Shown: positions 22,487-32,849, counted from the first letter of the stretch. The stretch: DNA of 64,000 nt from Pestalotiopsis fici W106-1 (GCF_000516985.1 NW_006917104.1:659068-723067); one strand, 5' to 3'. Translations and numbers: made by a program. The notes: generated by a model not told the origin, from the letters alone.

Positions 22487-23378
22487 ATGGTATCCAAAAC
22501 CCCGACATTGAAGATCGCCATAGTGCGCAACTACGATACGCCGGCCACATGGGGACAACTCATGATCGACTCCTTTTCGAATACTATCAAATCAATTGTA
22601 CCTGGTGCCGCGATCGAGACCTTCTTCCCCATCACGAATGGCGTTTTCCCAGATATCGATGGTTTCGACCTTATAATCTTAACAGGAGGAACGGTGAACC
22701 TGACTCTTCCAGAGGTAGAGCCATGGGTGGAGAACACCTTTGACTTCATTAGAACTGTTTCACAATCATCGAGCACGAAGCTTATGGGCATCTGCTGGGG
22801 TCATCAGGCCATCTGCCGTGCCTTGGGTGGAACAATCCGTTTCAATTCCCAGGGGGACTGCGTAAGTCATCAATCCCACGTTGTGCGTTGAGAAGCTGCT
22901 TACAGCAATTAGGTTGGCGTGAACAGTTTGAAATTCACGGACAACGGGATTGAGTTCTTCGGCAAGTCAAAGAGTGGAGAGCAATCCAGAGAATTTGTAA
23001 GTCAGCTGCTCCCAATGCTCTAAGTGGTGAGAGCGTAATAAAGATCGTACACAATTGACCACTGCTGGGTAGTCTCTTCACAAGTTTCACAAGCGTCAAA
23101 TTGACAAAATCGCCCCAAACTTTATTGAGCTCGCAGAGGATCGTGAGGTGTTGCTGTCAAAGGACGACAAAATCATTTCTTTCCAAGGCCACCCCGAAAT
23201 GACCAGAGAAGTTGCCCGGGGTATTCTAGATGCCGATGATGGAGCATATACTGGGGAATTGACTCAAGGACAGGTGGACGATCTGTACGCCCTCTTTGAA
23301 CTGCAAAATGACGGATTGAGAATCTTTGGCCGAGTGCTCGACTGGTGCTCCGAAAAGGAGCCAACTCGGAGTACTTGA
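22487..23378 (+). CDS. Class I glutamine amidotransferase (GMP-synthase-like GATase1 domain)
   Basis: Exons 22487..22861, 22913..22996, 23073..23378 (254 aa), all joins phase 0. The start is MVSKTPTLKIAIV, after a T-rich leader. The catalytic triad is visible: Cys103 in GICWGHQ, His193 and Glu195 in FQGHPEM. This is a stand-alone GATase1 domain without a synthase partner, like fungal GMP synthase-type amidotransferase proteins and gamma-glutamyl hydrolase-type enzymes. It would hydrolyse the gamma-glutamyl amide of glutamine or of a glutamylated substrate. Being divergent from a Dal5-type permease suggests a role in uptake and breakdown, or modification, of a nitrogen-containing small molecule. 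Substrate unknown. Confidence 0.9.
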
Positions 23379-24059
23379 CCCCTGGAGGTGTTTAGATAGC
23401 TTGACCAAACAGAGACATGAATTAGATGCGCTATTTTTGGTGACTTAGTCAAGCTGTCATAGAATGCCCGATCAGTTGTTTATTGGCCTCTAGGAGTGTT
23501 GCTCTATCGTTGTTTCGTAGCATGGGAGGAACCTATGACTCATCCGTTGTATAACAGGACTCTTCAAGGTACAAGGCACGTAACGAGCCCTCATCGTCAA
23601 TAGTCAGCTAGATTCTAGACCTCCTATGAATTGTGAACACATGCCTGACGAGCTTGATGGGCGGGTACGGTTGGTTGGGGGGGAGAGATGAGTGGATTTT
23701 AGGAGTGAGGGGACATACTGAGATGCGCAAAGTCAGTCAGCAGCCTTCGTCGATTTCTCGTCCAAGTTCCCTGTCCAATAATAGTTCAGAATTTCTCTAG
23801 ACCTAGCAATGTAGTACTCATGCCTTCAGTAAGGATAAGCACAATTCCCATTGCAGCCTCGAGCCTCGCTCTCAAAGTCCGAAGCTGGCTGTGGAGCTCA
23901 ACTCCGCACAGAGTAGACCAACACACCTTATCTCGATTGCCTAGATACTTATATCGCCTTTCTTCTGGCCTCTGAGCTTTGACTACGTATCGATCCACCA
24001 ACCACCCCGCACCCAACGCGAATATCACACGATTACCCCGTGTACCCGATTCCCTCGAC
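23379..24059. other. Intergenic, 0.7 kb, promoter of the second NTF2-like gene
   Basis: No TCGG-N9-CCGA site was found here. A G-rich run (23679-23690) and a CT-rich leader before the ATG at 24060 are the only features seen. Confidence 0.5.
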
Positions 24060-24698
24060 ATGACTTTCCTCGATTATCAATACGACCCTGCGCTCGTTTC
24101 GAGGGAAGTCCGCGACCTTCTCAACATTTTGTTCAAGACCTCCGATGCACGCGAGAGTAGTGCTGAATGGGTGAACTGCTTCGCCAAGGATGCCATAGTA
24201 TGGAGAAATGGAACGAAGTCGGACGGAACAGCAGGTAAATTGTTCAACGAGTTCCCTTTGATCAGGCCTTTTTTTTTNNNNNNNNNNNNNNNNNNNNNNN
24301 NNNNNNNNNNNNNNNNNNNNNNNNNNNNNNNNNNNNNNNNNNNNNNNNNNNNNNNNNNNNNNNNNNNNNNNNNNNNNTTTTTTTTTTTTTTTTTTTCTTT
24401 TTTTGGGAGTGAGGGAAGAGGGCTAACCCAACCGGGCGTAAAATCAGAGATCGAAACAATGATTTCCAACTCTTGGAATAATGTCGAATTCAGAGACCAT
24501 CGACCTACCAGTGTCTTTGCGTCTGGTCAAGGCTCAACGGACTACATGATTGACGGCACCACGGTCTATAATTGGCAGGACGGAACAAGTACTGTTGGTG
24601 TCTGGGCGGCTAGAGTTTATACAGCCAGAATTGAAGGGGATTTGAAGATTACTGACTACCACGTGGTTTTCGTCAATTGCCAGCCGTCGGATGTGTGA
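24060..24698 (+). CDS. NTF2-like / SnoaL-fold protein with an assembly gap in its intron
   Basis: Exon 1 24060..24234 and exon 2 24448..24698 join in phase 1 (GTAG then EIETM) to give 141 aa. The start MTFLDYQYD is the last ATG before the conserved helix. Helix VSREVRDLLNILFKTSD, then WVNCFAKDAIVWRNG, and a sheet ending YTARIEGDLKITDYHVVFV fit the NTF2 fold (ligand-binding cone). The intron contains a T homopolymer and exactly 100 N (24278-24377), an assembly gap of unknown true size, so intron length is not known. Reading through the intron in one frame gives a meaningless poly-Phe stretch. It is convergent with the Zn2Cys6 gene. It may act with the other NTF2-like protein at 17098 on the same pathway. 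Confidence 0.8.
   Translation: MTFLDYQYDPALVSREVRDLLNILFKTSDARESSAEWVNCFAKDAIVWRNGTKSDGTAGKLFNEFPLIRPFFXXXXXXXXXXXXXXXXXXXXXXXXXXXXXXXXXXFFFFFFSFFGSEGRGLTQPGVKSEIETMISNSWNNVEFRDHRPTSVFASGQGSTDYMIDGTTVYNWQDGTSTVGVWAARVYTARIEGDLKITDYHVVFVNCQPSDV
24278..24377. other. Assembly gap, 100 N
   Basis: A run of exactly 100 N, the conventional placeholder for a gap of unknown length, flanked on both sides by T homopolymers (24269-24277 and 24378-24396). The homopolymer probably broke the assembly. Confidence 0.95.
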
Positions 24699-25015
24699 GA
24701 CTGACAAACACAATCCATATTCACCTCCGAAAGATATACAAGTTCATGGCCTACACAAATATAGCTTGGAAGACGCTGGCAGAACGTCGAGATGTTTATG
24801 AGCTGAAAGTATTGCATAGAGTCGAGCAGATAAGCCACAGATCCCATTGGTGAATCGTTCGTGCGAGTAGCTGTTTCACGCTATGATTGCGCGTGGCGAC
24901 GGGCTCTAGCCTGCGTGTTGCAAGAATATGTGCTACTTTGGTTGCCTAACTTTGCCATAAGTTCCGACGTTGCGCAAATAATCGCCCATGTGACCATGAA
25001 AAAAGCTTACTGTTG

Positions 25016-26959
25016 CTATGCTCGAGCGATGACCCGATTAATCATTGATATCACAGCTTCTGAAACTCTCGATTGCTGCAATTGTCTGACCAACGGCGAC
25101 AACCTTTCGGCTGTGGCCTTTGGGACTGTAAAGTCCGACTCATCCCGTGGCCATAAAGGTGTTGTGGACAATATCAGTTTGTAGACCTTGAGAAATACCC
25201 AGGCGGATTCCCATCGACGAGTGAAGCATTCCAGCGTAAGCTCACAGTCCTCAAGAGCTTGGTGCGTCTCTGGAGCTGCGAATACCACTGCCCGCCGGGG
25301 GTGATCAGTTTCCCAGAAACATGACAATAGTGTAATACCAGCTCTGAACTGTTCAAACAGCTAATACCTGCCATTAGACACAAAACACACATTTTTCGCG
25401 AACCGAAGAGTGTATTACTTACCCCGCTCCAAGTATAATAGACCTGAGGACGATGAAGTTGAATGCGGCGGAAACACCGAATACTTTCGCTAGCAGCAAA
25501 AAGTAGAGCCAATGTCTCTTCACGATCTGGAACATGGCTCTCATTTTGGTAAAGATTAAAAATGCAGAGATCGTATAATTTCAGCATGGCCAAGGGATGT
25601 GAATTAGTTGACTTGTGAGCATGATTTGAAACGAGAGGGATCATGGCTCTCCACTGCATCAGCTCAGTCGCTATACCTCTGACACCCGCGATGCGATGAC
25701 ACTCCTGACTGCCCTGTCCTTGCGATGGGCTCCATAGTCGTTGAATCTTGGACTGAATGACTCTCACCGAAAACACATGCTCAGTTGCGGCGTCTAGTTG
25801 CTCGATACCATAAGTGAGCCAGAAACCTTGCTCTTCGATCTGACGAAGGGTTAGCTGCGTATAGTTCTTGGACAGGAAAATGTGTAGACACCTTTCTATC
25901 CATACTGGCCACAAGGCTCGGAAATGGCCTGCTCCACAACGAAGCAATGATTTGGTAGGCTGAGAAACAGGGCAACAGCACGAATCTATGGGTACCACTC
26001 GACTCATCCATCTCGGGGGACATCGCTAACCCTGAAGTATGGTTACACAGTGCCGAGGTCACTTCCAAGATTGCTTCATTTGTGATGTCATGCAGTTCAA
26101 ATGGAGTGGGACAATGAAGCGCATGAATGACTATCAGCAGATATGCCTGCGTACGCATGGTGGGAGACCTGCTTGTGGCATGTTGCAGGTGACGAGAAAC
26201 CGCCTCTTTGCGCAGCGCCTGGGATCGTTCGTGCTGTGGAGATGCCCCTTCTGAAGGCGTCGAATACAAGGCTCCGATGGCGCAGGCTAGGAGCACGAAG
26301 AATGACTTGTAGTGGTCCTTCTCAGTGATGCGCTGTTTGACATGGGCCGCAAACCATTCGGACAAGTCGTCTTCCTCTAGGAGGGACCAATTCGGGTGGA
26401 CGTATTCGAGGTAATTATGCAAATCTCTCTCTCGAACGGGAAGATGCTGGCCACTGTTTTGGTTATTTCCCTCATCATTCGCTGGTGGAGTCGTCATATG
26501 CATGTGTGAGTCCAAAGGGGACACATCAGAGCGCGACTGGACGATGTTCAGGCTGACTCTAGAGCGTGAATCTGCATCTGCATCTGAATGATCAGCATGA
26601 TGCACAAAGTCTGGCACCTCGACCCAAGTTCGAGGTGGTGACGTGTGGTTTGATGAGGCAGTAGCTTGTGAAGGGGAGTGCTGCTCTGATCTGTGGCACG
26701 TGCAGTTGGAGACACGCTTCTCCAGTCGTGCGATGCGTGCCTCGAGGTGCTTGACAAAATCCCAGGGAACGACAGCAGAGTCTCTTGGCTTGCGCTCTAG
26801 GAATCGCACACATTCAACTCCAGATCGCAGACATTGGCCGCAGGTCGGCAGAGCATGATCGCACTTCTTCTTGCGGCGCCGGCATCGGGTGCAGGCTATC
26901 TGAGGCACCGTGGTGCCCGAGCTAGCAGGTTGGGACATTTGTTTGCGGTTTGCAGGCAT
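25016..26959 (-). CDS. Zn2Cys6 transcription factor with fungal middle-homology region
   Basis: Three exons, 26959..25892, 25839..25423, 25360..25016 (609 aa). Intron 1 (52 nt) has a GTGTCT donor and a CTAAC branch; intron 2 (62 nt) has a GTAAGT donor. Cys23, 26, 33, 40, 43 and 50 form the zinc cluster (Cx2Cx6Cx6Cx2Cx6C), followed by a linker and a leucine-containing coiled coil (LEARIARLEKRV). The middle-homology region runs from about residue 190. After the second intron LFEQFRAGITLLSCFW and the final ERLSPLVRQLQ match the usual end of this family. Such proteins bind CGG half-sites as dimers. It is the nearest intact regulator to the three TCGG-N9-CCGA sites and the best candidate to bind them. 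The weak donor of intron 1 is the least certain boundary. Confidence 0.85.
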
Positions 26960-28479
26960 TGGAAGACCCGCATGCGAGTCTTATTATGAATTGAACCTGA
27001 TATCATTCAACTGTTTATTGATTAGTAAGAAGCGATTCCATTAGTTTTATCGAGTTGGTTTGATTGGAATGTCGATTAGGTGGCGTGGTGGTTGAAGAAT
27101 TGTTGCCATTGAACGAGTGTGGTACACTAATGATGTTGGACTGTTCTCCACTTAACTGTGACCAGGTAACATGGTGATGTATTATCTAATGTTGCCCGCC
27201 TTTGCAACGTTCCCACTGTGGCGCCAGCACTGCCACAGTCGGGGATAAATAGCGCACTATACATAACTGTGCTGAGTAAAGAGTACCTAGATTAGGTAAC
27301 TAAAGTGGTCTTGGACTGGTTCACAAGTGTAGTTGCCAAAGCGCATTGAACGCTTTATCTATGGGCAGAATTGACGTTTAGATTGATCACTAAGGTATAT
27401 AATTGTGTATAATTGGCCCGATTATAACAAGACCAAATATTCCACAATCGAGCAAATAATAAGTTACTAGGTATAGACTTGGCCCAGCTCAGCTTTGACG
27501 ACGAGCATAATAATTAGCATCATTATGTATCAGTGGCTCGCATAGCAGGCTTTCTTCATCATCGCCTAAATATCCCGGATCTGAGACCAGTCGCTGGCTC
27601 CACATTTAGTGCTCGATGGCAGCTCCAGACTCAGGCTGCGTTATAACGCATATGACCGGAGCGAGAACGTAGACAGATCTGAACAAGCCACCAAACCAGT
27701 TGCAGGCACTCTCGGCCGTGAAAGATAGGTCGCTCAGAGTTCATGTCCTTTATGGGAAAGTCTCACGAAAGCTCTTGGCGTTCTCAGGAGATCAGAACTG
27801 GGGTGGCCAAAGCCCGTTCAGATGCAAAGCCTTTTAGGGATCCAGGAAAAACAAGGCTGGGAATGGCTGGTAGAATGTCCATGGTTTTATTTCCGATGGA
27901 GTGGTGACTAGATGGAGACGATCGTAGAGAATAAACTGTTTTGGACTACTATGTTTCTCCAATTCGGCATTCATGCTTCGCCCGGCATCGCGGCCCGGCT
28001 TTCAAGATGTCTACGTCCTGCAGGTCGCCTGCTGCGTTTTCAGAAAGCCTAAGCCTTGTGCGCTGACCCTGCGTTACCCCAAAGTGAGGTACACACCACC
28101 ACCAGGTGAATTGCGCATAAGGCTCTGTGGCCGCCCACTTGACCTTTCTAGGTCGGATACAGGAGGTACAGACATTAGTAGAAAAACCCTTTCAAAGACG
28201 CCCAGCTGCACTTACAGAAACGGATTAAAGCGGCGAGGAAAAATGAAGACAACCGGTCAGAGTCTGGCAATACATTTCGGCTGAGTAGGGCGATCGGGTA
28301 CACGTCTGTGTTCGTTGGATTTGGGCTCAACTCCGCTATTCAAGCACAAGGCTGCGTGACCTTTGACGTAAAAGGCGGTTGGAACCAACTCAACCCCGCA
28401 AGCTGGCTATTCTTTAGACAATTACTCCAACGACTGTGCAAGGCTTTGCGTGCCATACTCTTGGTCACTACCTTTTGCA
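26960..28479. other. Intergenic, 1.5 kb, between divergent TF and HET genes
   Basis: It contains a TATA-like GGGGATAAATAG at 27241-27252 and a family E repeat (27316-27404). No coding exon was recognised. Confidence 0.5.
27316..27404 (+). repeat. Dispersed repeat family E, copy 2
   Basis: Direct repeat of 16687-16775 with the same three conserved blocks; spacing is preserved and sequence between the blocks has diverged. Confidence 0.6.
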
Positions 28480-30957
28480 ATGGATCATCTTCCTTGGTAC
28501 GCTCCATGTGGGGTTAGTCCTGTGCGAGTGCCGTTCATATGCGGCGGCGAAGCTCTCTGCGGGGGCGACGATTTCCTCGAGTTTCCTGAGAAGCAAGAGT
28601 GGCAGTGGAAGCATCCCGAATCACTTTTACAGCTCGCAAGAATGGGACAAGCCTGGCTGTTTTTCGGTCTGCTTGGCATCGTCGGAATTTCGCCGGAGGC
28701 CTGCATTTCAGCCGTTGATGACGCCACATCAACGATAGCCGAAGAGAGATGGATTGATACGTCCCACCTGCCAGATCTCCTCCAAGGTCTTAAGAACCCC
28801 GAGGAGTCCGCCGTTCAAGAAGTCAGGAGATCTCGACTTGCGGACGCCATAGTTAGGGCAAAGCACGTCATGTCTCATATCTGGATACCTTACATTTGGG
28901 AATTCGATGCTCAAGATATGCCTACTCTCTGGAACTCACCCTCGTATGCTATAATTTTCAGCATAGAGGTGCTCTTGGACGCTCTTGAAGCCATCTTGAG
29001 CTTCGAGAATGATGACCTCGAGAAGCTGGGATCAAAATCCCTGCTCGCAAAGTTCACGCCAGGGATTGCTCGAAGCCTGCTGCAGGTAGGGAAATGCGGC
29101 AGCTTGGCCTATCGGCTTCCCTTTACTGCGTCCAAGCTCTATCACCTGATGTCCTTGCCTGATGGATCCGATCTGCATCGGCACAATCATTCCCTGTGCA
29201 AGGAAACCAGCTGCAGTTTAATGAACGTGGACTCATTGACGTATCGCACGCAACATACCCAGCGCTGCGTCGCATGCGAAAACCTCGAGATAATGGAGGC
29301 AGAACTCGTGCGTCTCATCCAGCGCGACGAAGTGCCGGTGATCCGAAGTACCATGGATTCGAGCAGCAATTTACGCGTCTCGATCGTCAAGATGGACCCC
29401 ACGGTTGATTATGTTGCCATCTCGCACGTCTGGGCAGGAGGATTGGGTAACTTTCAGGCCAACAGTCTCCCACACTGCCAGCTGCAAGCATTACATCGGG
29501 ATGTGTTGGATGTGATGATCTGTGCATATGACGACGACTGTGTGAGCTACAATGATGCCTCAGTTGATATCCCTCGCGGGATGATACGTAAACTTGTGCC
29601 AAGACCGCAGAATCCAGACGGACGAGCATGGTTTGGTTCTCAGCGCACACAGACAACCTGCTACTATTGGATTGACACTCTCTGCATCCCCGTCCACCAG
29701 CGCGACGAGAAAATACGAGCTATAAACTCCATGGGGAGGATCTACGCTGGCGCAGCCAACATCGTTGTCTTGGATCCCACCTTGAGCAGAACCAACTTTT
29801 CTACACTCCATAGAACGCCCGGGGAGATGACGGACGCTATTTACAGCGAGGAAGTTGACAGAGACGGTGAAGACCTAAGACATTTCAGAGCCAACATGCT
29901 GGTCGACGCCTCACCGTGGATGGCCCGCAGCTGGCCACTACAAGAAGCTGCACTGGCCTCGACCATTTACGTCAAATTTGCCGACCGCAAGTTCCTCTAC
30001 GAGAGTTCACGCTTAGGTATCTCCAGTACGCTACAGACATTACCAAACCAAGAGTCCCGTCGCCTCATGTGGGGCGGAGACTCGTTGTGGTCGTTATACT
30101 CAGATGTGTTAGGCACCGGAGAGCCTTTACCGCACACGCCCAATACTGAGTTCATCTCGGTCTGGAACCAGCTGACCCGGAGGACAACCTCGTATCCGGA
30201 AGATGTTCCCGCCATATTCGCAGCACTTCTCTACAGAAGCGCTGGGGAGCTTCTATCCATCGCGCCGCAACTTCGCTCACGAGCCATCCTGCGTTGTGTC
30301 GAATCCCTGCCCCTTGATATCCTGACCGTGGATCGCGATCGCGCGGTAGACACTAAGGCTGGGTGGGTGCCCAGATTTCCGGGTTCACGGGAACGTGTAC
30401 CCGAGATAGACCTCACACATGGCGTACTTGAGCGCACAGCCAACGGCTTCCTTGTCCGGCCCGCACTAAATCCTTCCGGGCCCACGCGCATCTTGATATG
30501 TCCATCTGGTGTAGGAGTTTCCGACTACATTCTGTTGCGAGACGCGCTATCTGGTGAGGCTATTACGCTACGGGCCGAATCCCCGGCCGCAGCCTTTCGA
30601 GGCAAGCTCCCGGCAGCTTCATCAGGACCCCAACTTCTGTTATTGCTCTCTAAGCCTTGCCTGCAGACGCCTAGCTGGAATTTCGGCATCCTGTGTGACA
30701 TCCACGAGCACACCAAGGATATGGTTAAGACGCGGCTCGTCGACACCACCATCACCTGGAAGGCGGAGCGCGATCCACATGGTAAATTGCAGCACACAAG
30801 CTCCGATTGTCGAGTCCTGGAAGATTCTTGTTCGATATACATCGAAATGGGCATGTTAATTTCCATTCCTAATCTCCCTCCTCCTTTTCACACCGCTATG
30901 GCTCTTTCCCGCAGAATCTACCGCTTCTCCTTTAGGTGGTTTAGTCGGCTGACGTGA
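28480..30957 (+). CDS. Heterokaryon incompatibility (HET) domain protein
   Basis: Single open frame, 825 aa, from ATG 28480 (MDHLPWYAPCG); an upstream GTG reading was rejected. The HET domain (PF06985) runs from VDYVAISHVWAGG (about residue 309) through YYWIDTLCIPV (about 395) to the IYAGAANIVVLD block (about 425), with WPLQEA in the later conserved block (about 485). HET proteins trigger cell death or growth arrest after fusion of unlike hyphae and are thought to act as intracellular TIR-like signalling modules. Cys-rich pairs at about residues 245-270 (SLCKETSC, RCVACE) lie before the domain and may bind metal. A membrane-protein frame starts 29 bp downstream and may be a partner or the missing C-terminus. 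Confidence 0.9.
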   Translation: MDHLPWYAPCGVSPVRVPFICGGEALCGGDDFLEFPEKQEWQWKHPESLLQLARMGQAWLFFGLLGIVGISPEACISAVDDATSTIAEERWIDTSHLPDLLQGLKNPEESAVQEVRRSRLADAIVRAKHVMSHIWIPYIWEFDAQDMPTLWNSPSYAIIFSIEVLLDALEAILSFENDDLEKLGSKSLLAKFTPGIARSLLQVGKCGSLAYRLPFTASKLYHLMSLPDGSDLHRHNHSLCKETSCSLMNVDSLTYRTQHTQRCVACENLEIMEAELVRLIQRDEVPVIRSTMDSSSNLRVSIVKMDPTVDYVAISHVWAGGLGNFQANSLPHCQLQALHRDVLDVMICAYDDDCVSYNDASVDIPRGMIRKLVPRPQNPDGRAWFGSQRTQTTCYYWIDTLCIPVHQRDEKIRAINSMGRIYAGAANIVVLDPTLSRTNFSTLHRTPGEMTDAIYSEEVDRDGEDLRHFRANMLVDASPWMARSWPLQEAALASTIYVKFADRKFLYESSRLGISSTLQTLPNQESRRLMWGGDSLWSLYSDVLGTGEPLPHTPNTEFISVWNQLTRRTTSYPEDVPAIFAALLYRSAGELLSIAPQLRSRAILRCVESLPLDILTVDRDRAVDTKAGWVPRFPGSRERVPEIDLTHGVLERTANGFLVRPALNPSGPTRILICPSGVGVSDYILLRDALSGEAITLRAESPAAAFRGKLPAASSGPQLLLLLSKPCLQTPSWNFGILCDIHEHTKDMVKTRLVDTTITWKAERDPHGKLQHTSSDCRVLEDSCSIYIEMGMLISIPNLPPPFHTAMALSRRIYRFSFRWFSRLT

Positions 30958-30985
30958 TCCATTCGTAGCTACCGGAGACTGGCCT

Positions 30986-31927
30986 ATGCTCGTGGCGACT
31001 AGATTTAAAGCCTACCCGTTCCAATATCTTCAAGCGCAGGCTTTTGATTATTTTTTTACATACAGCCTAGCCAGTCTCTACTTCCTGCTCTTAACGTGCG
31101 GCACGGGATGGACGATCATACTTTCAGAGCCATCGTGGGGCGATAGCCTTACTTTGTGCGTCCCTATGCTTCCGCTTATTCTCATCGCAATCCCCCTTTA
31201 CACCTGGGCTGAAATCTTAAGAGCCAACAGTATTGCTGCGACAAGCCGTCTCAAGGCACGACATCTCTGGGCTCTTAGCTTCTGGGATACCAACCGGGCG
31301 AGGGAGATCTTATCTAGGATCCCTCACACGCTATCGCTCTATACTCTTCTCTTCGATCTCGTGCTCTTGTGCGGCTCGATCATCGGGTTTACTTACTGGA
31401 CCAAAGCCGAAGAGTCATACAAAGCCAAAGAGTCATACCGACGTGGAACCCTACCAGGGTGGGTGAACTTTTTAATCATGGCTATGGGGTCTTACGCATT
31501 TCTTTATTCGATTCGTGTGATTTTGTTTGTTTATCTTCGGCTACAATGGCTCATCAGCACCTGGAAATACCGCGTGGCGCCAAATAATGCCGGAAGGTCT
31601 AGCATCGTGATGACTTTCGTTTCTTCGTGGTTGTATGAGAACATCGTTTACCTGGTTTTTGCTTTTCCTATTGTAGGGTTTGAAATAGCGTTAATCATGT
31701 TTCTTAGGAATGCAATGGAAAGGTCGTCAGAGAAGTATGGGAGTTATTTCGGGGAATTATCTTTTTCCTCTTTATTGTTTTTTTTGTCACTCATCTTTGC
31801 AGGACCTTCATGCCTTCTGATTGGCATCTTAGTAATTAATACAATTAGGAGGGTCGACTGGATACGCAAGGTGAGCGGCCGGGAATGTCGAGAGACCGTC
31901 GATGACAGAGAGTTATTAGAGGTTTAA
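30986..31927 (+). CDS. Multi-pass membrane protein downstream of the HET gene
   Basis: Single frame, 313 aa, ATG at 30986. About six to seven hydrophobic helices are visible: FTYSLASLYFLLLTCG, LCVPMLPLILIAIPLY, YTLLFDLVLLCGSIIGF, FLIMAMGSYAFLYSI, IVYLVFAFPIVGFEIALIMF and FLSLIFAGPSCLLIGILV. A short internal repeat (EESYKAKESY) comes from a 15-18 bp tandem duplication near 31407-31440. Only 28 bp separate it from the HET stop codon. Since some fungal HET proteins carry C-terminal TM helices, the two could be one gene split by a frameshift or an unusual intron. I saw no convincing donor-acceptor pair joining them, so they are listed separately. Family not recognised. Confidence 0.7.
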   Translation: MLVATRFKAYPFQYLQAQAFDYFFTYSLASLYFLLLTCGTGWTIILSEPSWGDSLTLCVPMLPLILIAIPLYTWAEILRANSIAATSRLKARHLWALSFWDTNRAREILSRIPHTLSLYTLLFDLVLLCGSIIGFTYWTKAEESYKAKESYRRGTLPGWVNFLIMAMGSYAFLYSIRVILFVYLRLQWLISTWKYRVAPNNAGRSSIVMTFVSSWLYENIVYLVFAFPIVGFEIALIMFLRNAMERSSEKYGSYFGELSFSSLLFFLSLIFAGPSCLLIGILVINTIRRVDWIRKVSGRECRETVDDRELLEV

Positions 31928-32339
31928 GTGGTTCATAATGTCCAAGACTATGGCTCCGGGTAAAAAACATCAAATTCTTTAACTATAATAAAATTACCAA
32001 GGCTGGTTTTCGTGACTCATTTTGTCACATGGAGCAAACGATGATATGAGCATATAAACTACAGTTTAAGAGTGACTGCGTATATTAATTGAGATATTAA
32101 AGCTAAAAAGGGGAAAGATTAAAAGCTGTGTAACGGTTAAAGAAAATCCGCGTTATATACGAAAGTTCCTCACTGGCCATTGCCAGTTATAACGTTTAGG
32201 TGATGCAATGCAGCACTGGCGTGGGCGGCTGGCCATCACAATTTGCGTTCTCCCACCGACTACGTCATGGCACATACTGTCCCCCATCGTGGGAATATAG
32301 GTTTTGGTTCGTGATTATCCCCCAACGATTGAGAGCATT

Positions 32340-32530
32340 GTCTTTGCCAATCGTCGTACAATGGCAGGTGTGCTCCATAATATATCATCGCACTGGCGTA
32401 GTCAATACCCACCGCAGATCACCTGCTCGGCTACATAGTTCGCTTTTCAGCAGCTTTTCTTACTTGACGAGGCAAGAACTCAGACATCTTTCTATCCTTC
32501 CTCGATCATCTCGTCTTCATCTTTCCTTCG
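32340..32530 (+). repeat. Left arm of inverted repeat; module F copy 2
   Basis: It contains CCACCGCAGATCACCTGC, a pyrimidine stretch, AACTCAGACA and CTTCCTCGATC, all found in the same order on the opposite strand at 33045-32850. The similarity extends left through GCGTAGTCA and a CATAATATATCA-type stretch to about 32340. Confidence 0.75.
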
Positions 32531-32826
32531 CATATTAGCTTATGTGAGACCAGGGCTTGTCGCAGGAATGACGTGCTGGATTGTAGAGCTTCTTCTGCAG
32601 TCCACTTCAGCGTTTCAGTCTCACCTGCCACTGAGTGTTGAGTAGCGGTATCAAACAGGCAATTAATTGCTTGAGTCAAATGACCAAGTTCCATGGCCGT
32701 GCAACCAGCAGAGAAATAGATATCATCCCGTAATTCTAACCTAATGACCACGCTCGGCATTATTACTCTGACCAATACATATCGCATCTGCCCAGTTGCA
32801 CATTGCTCAATGTTCTTCGTGGGCAT
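32506..32826 (-). CDS. Small hypothetical protein between inverted repeat arms
   Basis: ATG at 32826, 106 codons, stop inside the left repeat arm. The middle (VVIRLELRDDIYFSAGCTAMELGHLTQAINCLFD) has helical amphipathic character unlike random sequence. No family was recognised; it might be the C-terminal part of a transcription factor or a remnant. The right arm lies upstream as if it were its promoter and 5' leader. Confidence 0.35.
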   Translation of the reverse strand: MPTKNIEQCATGQMRYVLVRVIMPSVVIRLELRDDIYFSAGCTAMELGHLTQAINCLFDTATQHSVAGETETLKWTAEEALQSSTSFLRQALVSHKLICEGKMKTR

Positions 32827-32849
32827 TTATCTCTCACCTGAGCCGATAT

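Noticed and set aside
24262..24469. Poly-Phe and poly-Lys frames across the N run
   Set aside because: Homopolymer and gap artefacts inside an intron.
28450..28479. Upstream GTG start for the HET protein
   Set aside because: Fungal genes start at ATG; the first in-frame ATG is at 28480.
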